DNA from: Pantoea eucalypti
GTDB lineage: Bacteria > Pseudomonadota > Gammaproteobacteria > Enterobacterales > Enterobacteriaceae
Assembly (NCBI RefSeq): GCF_009646115.1
Contig: NZ_CP045720.1
Span: forward strand, 3,906,001-3,970,000
Direction of reading: 5' to 3'
Length of the DNA: 64,000 nucleotides
Part shown: in pieces, positions 60,277-64,000 of the stretch
How positions within the stretch are numbered: the stretch's first letter is position 1
Layout of the letters: each line of letters begins with the position of its first letter
Translations under genes and position numbers: made by a program
Notes under the pieces: generated by a model
Databases searched by the model: none
What the model saw: only the letters and a program-made list of their open reading frames with translations
Told to the model about the DNA's origin: nothing

Positions 60277-63200
60277 TTATTTAAAATCTGCGTAGGGAAC
60301 CAGCGGCTGTGGCGGCATATCCAGATCCCCTTCCCAGCCCCCGGCAGCATAGCGTACATAGATCAGGCCGTGGCTCGGGGTGTAATCTTTCGCCTGCTGA
60401 ATATCGACACCTGCTCCTACAAACCACGCCGACGTCAGCCGCCGCTCAACTACTGCCTGCAGCGTGTAGCCGATCCCCCCGCCGGCGCTGCTGGCGGAAG
60501 AGGGATTGCTGGCAAGGGTGAAGCCAGGATTAACCGGATAACGCTGCTGCGCATCCGTTTTCGAATGTGACCACGAAACTGAACCGCCCAGATCAAATGA
60601 CCAGTTCTCCGTACGCTGCCGCCAGGTGACCGGCACAGCAAAGGAGAGATATTGCTGTGGACTGTAGTAGCCGCCCTGGCCGAAGGTGTAATCACTGAGA
60701 TCCTTCTGATAGTGCCAGAGCATGCTGTTCAGCCCGATGGTCGCACGGCGATTGTCGGTGGTGATCAGCTTGTAGTAATAGCCGCCCATCAGGCGCTCGC
60801 GGCTGTTATCAGCGACATTCTTGCCGGTGATCTGATGCGCACTGATGTCGCCCCAGACACCATGCGCACCGCCCTGATCGTAACTCAGCCCGATGCTGCC
60901 GCCCGTTGCCACCACACCGCCCCAGCTTTCACTGCCGTTGACTGCCGGATCGCGCGTCCCGGCATAGGAGAGCAGCGAACTGGCAATTGGCCTGCGTGAA
61001 GCGGTCAGCGTCACACCGAGCTGCTTCACATCGGTTTTCCAGCTCAGGCCGCCGGTCCAGTTAGTGACTTCAAAACCCAGCGGCGTGGTGCCGAGGTCGG
61101 CCGACCAGATCGCATTATGCCAGCCAGCGGCCAGCGCCGTGCCACTGTCACGCTGGTGAGTCTGAGAAGTGCAGCCGCCGGAATTCACATCGTCACAGCT
61201 GCCAAATAAATCATTAAAGCTACCGTTTCGGGTGGTAAAGGTCCCTGCGGAAACGTCCACCCGGTCGAGCCGGAAAAAGCCGCGCCCATCGGCAAACGGA
61301 TGTTCCGCCTGCAGCATGGTGGTGTGCGCCGTAAAGTCAGAGATGCCGCCCGTACCGCTGTTGCGTGAATAGTCCTGCTGCACTGTCAGCGTGGTTTGCT
61401 GCTGACGATAGAGATCGGCCGTGTCGCTGCGCAGGCTGCGCTTCAGCCACTCATCCTGCGGATCGTTGCGGGTGGCGCGGCTGATATTGCCACTGCTATC
61501 AATACCGCTGGCCGTCATCGCCTGACGATAATCGGCCAGTGCCTGTTCAGGCTGCTGCTGCGAACGTTCAAGTCGTGCCGCATCACGAAACACCAGCGCC
61601 TTATCCTGAGAAGGTGGCAGCGAGGCGGCGCGCTGTTTCAGATCGCTAAACAGCACGGCAGCCCGCGTGGTTTCACCCACCGCCTGCCACGCCAGCGCAG
61701 CACGCCTGTCCGCATTGACACTCGCCTGAATCGACGGCTGTTGCTCAAGCGCCTGTAGGGCTTCGCTGTTGCGCTGCAGGGCAACCAGCGCTTCGATTCG
61801 TCCCAGCGCCGCATCGCCGTTTTCCGGCTCGCGAGACAGTACCTGCTGATAGCCTGCCAGCGCCTGCAGCGCGTCACCGCGTGCCAGTGCCCAGTCGGCC
61901 AGCGTCAGGTCACGTCGGCTGGAAACTGGCTGCTGCTCAAGCAGCGTTACGGCTGCCGGCTCCCGCCCGGCGGCGCGCAGCGCCTCGGACTGGGCATAGA
62001 TCTGATTCTGTTTCAGGCGGTCAGCCAGCTGACGCATATCGCTGCTCCACTGCGCATCGGGCAGACGATGCAGCGTGGCCAGTGCCTCGCTGTCGTTATC
62101 GTTGCCCGAGAACCAGAGTGCGGTCGCGTAAAGTGCAGTCGCATCCTGCGGATGTTGCTGCGCGACCGCGCGCATTATCGTCTGCGCCTGCTGCACGTCA
62201 CCACTGTTACGCAGCGCGCCAGCCAGCCGGTAACTGAGCCAGACGTCATCCGGAGCCAGCTCCCGTGCCTGGCGATATTTCTCTGCCGCCTGCGGCCAGC
62301 GAGCCTGCTGCGCCAGAGCATCTGCTTCCGTGCGCAGGCTATCGCTGCGCAGCAGGCGCAGCGTGTCAGCCAGGGCGCGCTGCTGCCCGGCGGGTAAGGT
62401 AGTAATAAATTCCAGCTCGCGTGCAGGCGACACAGCCTGATAAAGCCCCGCCAGCCGACGCACTGCGGTGATATTGGTGCCATCCAGCCGTCGCGCGCGC
62501 TGCCAGAACTGTTCTGCGCCCGCCGCATCTTTACGCGCCATCGCCACATCACCCAGGCCAATCAGGGCATAGCTGTCGCTGCTGTCATACTTCTGGGCCG
62601 CACGATAGTGCTGTCCGGCCCCTTCAATATCATGCTGCGCCAGCGCTTTATCGCCCTGCTCAATCGCCAGCCAGTAGCGATTGCTCTGCAGCAGCGACTG
62701 CCATTTGCCGATCAGCGTGCTCTGCTGTCCCGCTTTGATGGCGCGTTCCAGCCAGAGAATGGCGGCATCACGATGGCCCGCGCGGGCCTGGGTCTGCCCC
62801 ATCGCCCCCATTAATTCGGCATTATCGGGATTCGCTTTCAGTGCCCGGTTCAGGATCGCCATCGCGTTATTCACATTGCCTGCATCGACCAGCGCCAGCG
62901 CGCGCATCCGTTCGCGATAAGCGGGATCGGCCAGCGTCGTCTGCTGCTTCGAGAGCGCCTCCAGGCCCTGCTGATGCGCATCGCCCTCGGTGAAGACGGT
63001 GAGATACTCTTTCAACTGCGCGACGCTACTGTCGCTGACCGGTTGATCGTTAATCTGTTTCAGCCAGAGATCAGCCGCGGCATCACGCCCGCCGCTGCTT
63101 TCCGCCAGCCGCTTCAGCTGGACTATCGCCTGCGCCGACTGCTGCCGGGCAAATGCCATGCGGGCAATCTGCAATCCGACGCCAACGTTGCCCGGATAGC

Positions 63201-63750
63201 GCTGTTCCATCGCCTGCAGCTGCTGCCATACGACCTCTTCCTGGCCAGGAAGGCGCGCCATCAGCCGCCAGTACTCCAGGGCGATGTTGGGATCGGGAAA
63301 CACGCCGTTGAACAGCGCATCGTACGCGCTTTTTGCTTCCGCCAGCCGCCCTGAGGTAGCAAGCAATCGCGCCTGCTGCAGTTGCTGCCGCCCCTCTGGC
63401 GACATCATGCGCAGGCCTGCGGCAGACTCACGCGCCGCCGTCGAGCCGGGCGCCAGCCTGTTGAGCTGATCCAGCAACGCCTGCGCTGCGGTGATATCGC
63501 CCTGATGCAGCGCCAGACGCAGACGCGCCGCAAGCACCTGCGGATTATCCGGGTCCATCTTCTCCAGCCGGTAGAGCGATTGCTGTACCAGATCGTATTT
63601 GTTAGTCGACTCGCCGGTGCGGACCTGTGCCAGCAGCCACTCGACTGGCGAGACTTCCGGTCCGTCAGTCGGTGCGGCCAGCCCCGGCAGCGCACTTAGC
63701 GCACCAAGCAGCATGCCCGCCCGCAGTACCTGAGCGTTATTCATCTTCAT
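60277..63750 (-). CDS. bcsC: Cellulose export outer-membrane protein BcsC
   Basis: A 1157-residue protein. A signal peptide (about residues 1-25, ending GLAA) is followed by about 800 residues of TPR repeats (for example QRYPGNVGVGLQIARMAFAR, KYDSSDSYALIGLGDVAMAR) and a C-terminal outer-membrane beta-barrel from about residue 820. It passes the cellulose chain from the periplasm across the outer membrane. The start overlaps the end of bcsB by 14 bases; ATG codons at 63750 and 63744 are both possible. The usual bcsZ gene is not between bcsB and bcsC. Confidence 0.95.
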   Translation of the reverse strand: MKMNNAQVLRAGMLLGALSALPGLAAPTDGPEVSPVEWLLAQVRTGESTNKYDLVQQSLYRLEKMDPDNPQVLAARLRLALHQGDITAAQALLDQLNRLAPGSTAARESAAGLRMMSPEGRQQLQQARLLATSGRLAEAKSAYDALFNGVFPDPNIALEYWRLMARLPGQEEVVWQQLQAMEQRYPGNVGVGLQIARMAFARQQSAQAIVQLKRLAESSGGRDAAADLWLKQINDQPVSDSSVAQLKEYLTVFTEGDAHQQGLEALSKQQTTLADPAYRERMRALALVDAGNVNNAMAILNRALKANPDNAELMGAMGQTQARAGHRDAAILWLERAIKAGQQSTLIGKWQSLLQSNRYWLAIEQGDKALAQHDIEGAGQHYRAAQKYDSSDSYALIGLGDVAMARKDAAGAEQFWQRARRLDGTNITAVRRLAGLYQAVSPARELEFITTLPAGQQRALADTLRLLRSDSLRTEADALAQQARWPQAAEKYRQARELAPDDVWLSYRLAGALRNSGDVQQAQTIMRAVAQQHPQDATALYATALWFSGNDNDSEALATLHRLPDAQWSSDMRQLADRLKQNQIYAQSEALRAAGREPAAVTLLEQQPVSSRRDLTLADWALARGDALQALAGYQQVLSREPENGDAALGRIEALVALQRNSEALQALEQQPSIQASVNADRRAALAWQAVGETTRAAVLFSDLKQRAASLPPSQDKALVFRDAARLERSQQQPEQALADYRQAMTASGIDSSGNISRATRNDPQDEWLKRSLRSDTADLYRQQQTTLTVQQDYSRNSGTGGISDFTAHTTMLQAEHPFADGRGFFRLDRVDVSAGTFTTRNGSFNDLFGSCDDVNSGGCTSQTHQRDSGTALAAGWHNAIWSADLGTTPLGFEVTNWTGGLSWKTDVKQLGVTLTASRRPIASSLLSYAGTRDPAVNGSESWGGVVATGGSIGLSYDQGGAHGVWGDISAHQITGKNVADNSRERLMGGYYYKLITTDNRRATIGLNSMLWHYQKDLSDYTFGQGGYYSPQQYLSFAVPVTWRQRTENWSFDLGGSVSWSHSKTDAQQRYPVNPGFTLASNPSSASSAGGGIGYTLQAVVERRLTSAWFVGAGVDIQQAKDYTPSHGLIYVRYAAGGWEGDLDMPPQPLVPYADFK

Positions 63751-64000
63751 CCAGTAAACGACGACGGGTAATAATTCGCATCAGACGCCACGTCATTAGC
63801 GCGAACAGCACCACCACAAAGAGTGTGCAGAGTGCCAGCCAGAAGGGATGGGTCGAGAGTAGCGACCAGAGACGCTCCCACCACGGCAGATGACCAACGT
63901 AGTAGCTCTCGCCAACCCGCAGACTGTTAACCCCTGACTCGCGGATAATCGCGGTGGAGCCAGACATTGCGCCACGCTTATCGCTGTCACTCATTGCCTC
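63737..64000 (-). CDS. bcsB: Cellulose synthase regulatory subunit BcsB, C-terminal end (runs off the window)
   Basis: The last 87 codons of a frame that continues past the window edge. IIRESGVNSLRVGESYYVGH, then LPWWERLWSLLSTHPFWLAL, a single transmembrane helix and a basic tail (RLMRIITRRRLLDEDE) match the C-terminal anchor of BcsB. BcsB is the periplasmic, membrane-anchored partner of the BcsA synthase. The stop codon overlaps the bcsC start region, so the two genes are translationally coupled. Confidence 0.82.
   Translation of the reverse strand, partial: EAMSDSDKRGAMSGSTAIIRESGVNSLRVGESYYVGHLPWWERLWSLLSTHPFWLALCTLFVVVLFALMTWRLMRIITRRRLLDEDE

Overview
The window reads as chromosomal DNA of a gammaproteobacterium in the order Enterobacterales. 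Nearly every protein is recognisable from Escherichia coli, and whole E. coli blocks are kept in order: yigM-yigL-pldB-rhtB-rhtC-recQ-pldA-yigI-rarD-corA-uvrD-yigB-xerC-yigA-dapF-lptM-cyaA/hemCDXY-glmZ, argX-hisR-leuT-proM, the entire wec operon, rho-trxA-rhlB-gppA-rep-ppiC, and yhjG-pdeH-kdgK...yhjJ-dctA-pdeK-bcsC. The moderately high GC, the gene inserts and the altered junctions suggest a plant- or environment-associated member such as Pantoea or Erwinia (Erwiniaceae). That genus-level guess is inference.

Layout. 1-25.8 kb is the E. coli 85-86 min region: phospholipases, amino-acid exporters, DNA repair and recombination (recQ, uvrD, xerC), Mg2+ transport (corA), lysine/cell-wall precursor (dapF), adenylate cyclase and haem synthesis. 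Three genes are absent from the E. coli arrangement and look inserted: glpT (between yigM and yigL), a DUF1460 lipoprotein (between rhtB and rhtC) and an AbrB-family membrane protein (between rarD and corA). The frataxin gene cyaY is missing from its usual place between lptM and cyaA. 25.8-27.2 kb holds the sRNA gene glmZ with what looks like a complete sigma-54/IHF/GlrR control region, a large nested palindrome, and four tRNA genes. 27.3-40.1 kb is the full enterobacterial common antigen operon (wecA to wecG). 40.2-47.6 kb is rho, trxA, rhlB, gppA, rep and ppiC.

At 47.58 kb the order jumps from E. coli 85 min (ppiC) to E. coli 79 min (yhjG). From there to the end are c-di-GMP phosphodiesterases (pdeH, pdeK), kdgK, an MsbA-like ABC exporter with no lpxK beside it, an alpha/beta hydrolase, yhjJ, dctA and the cellulose genes bcsC and bcsB. 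bcsB and bcsC overlap directly, so the usual bcsZ cellulase gene is not between them.

How the genes work together. The wec block supplies every sugar-nucleotide, transferase, flippase, polymerase and chain-length function for enterobacterial common antigen. hemCD with hemXY carry porphyrin synthesis from porphobilinogen to uroporphyrinogen III. cyaA diverges from hemC and has a CRP site, a feedback arrangement. bcsB/bcsC with pdeK and pdeH link cellulose export to c-di-GMP turnover. I found no phage, insertion sequence, CRISPR array or obvious defence island. The most interesting material is regulatory (glmZ control region, corA leader) and in small departures from conserved gene order.
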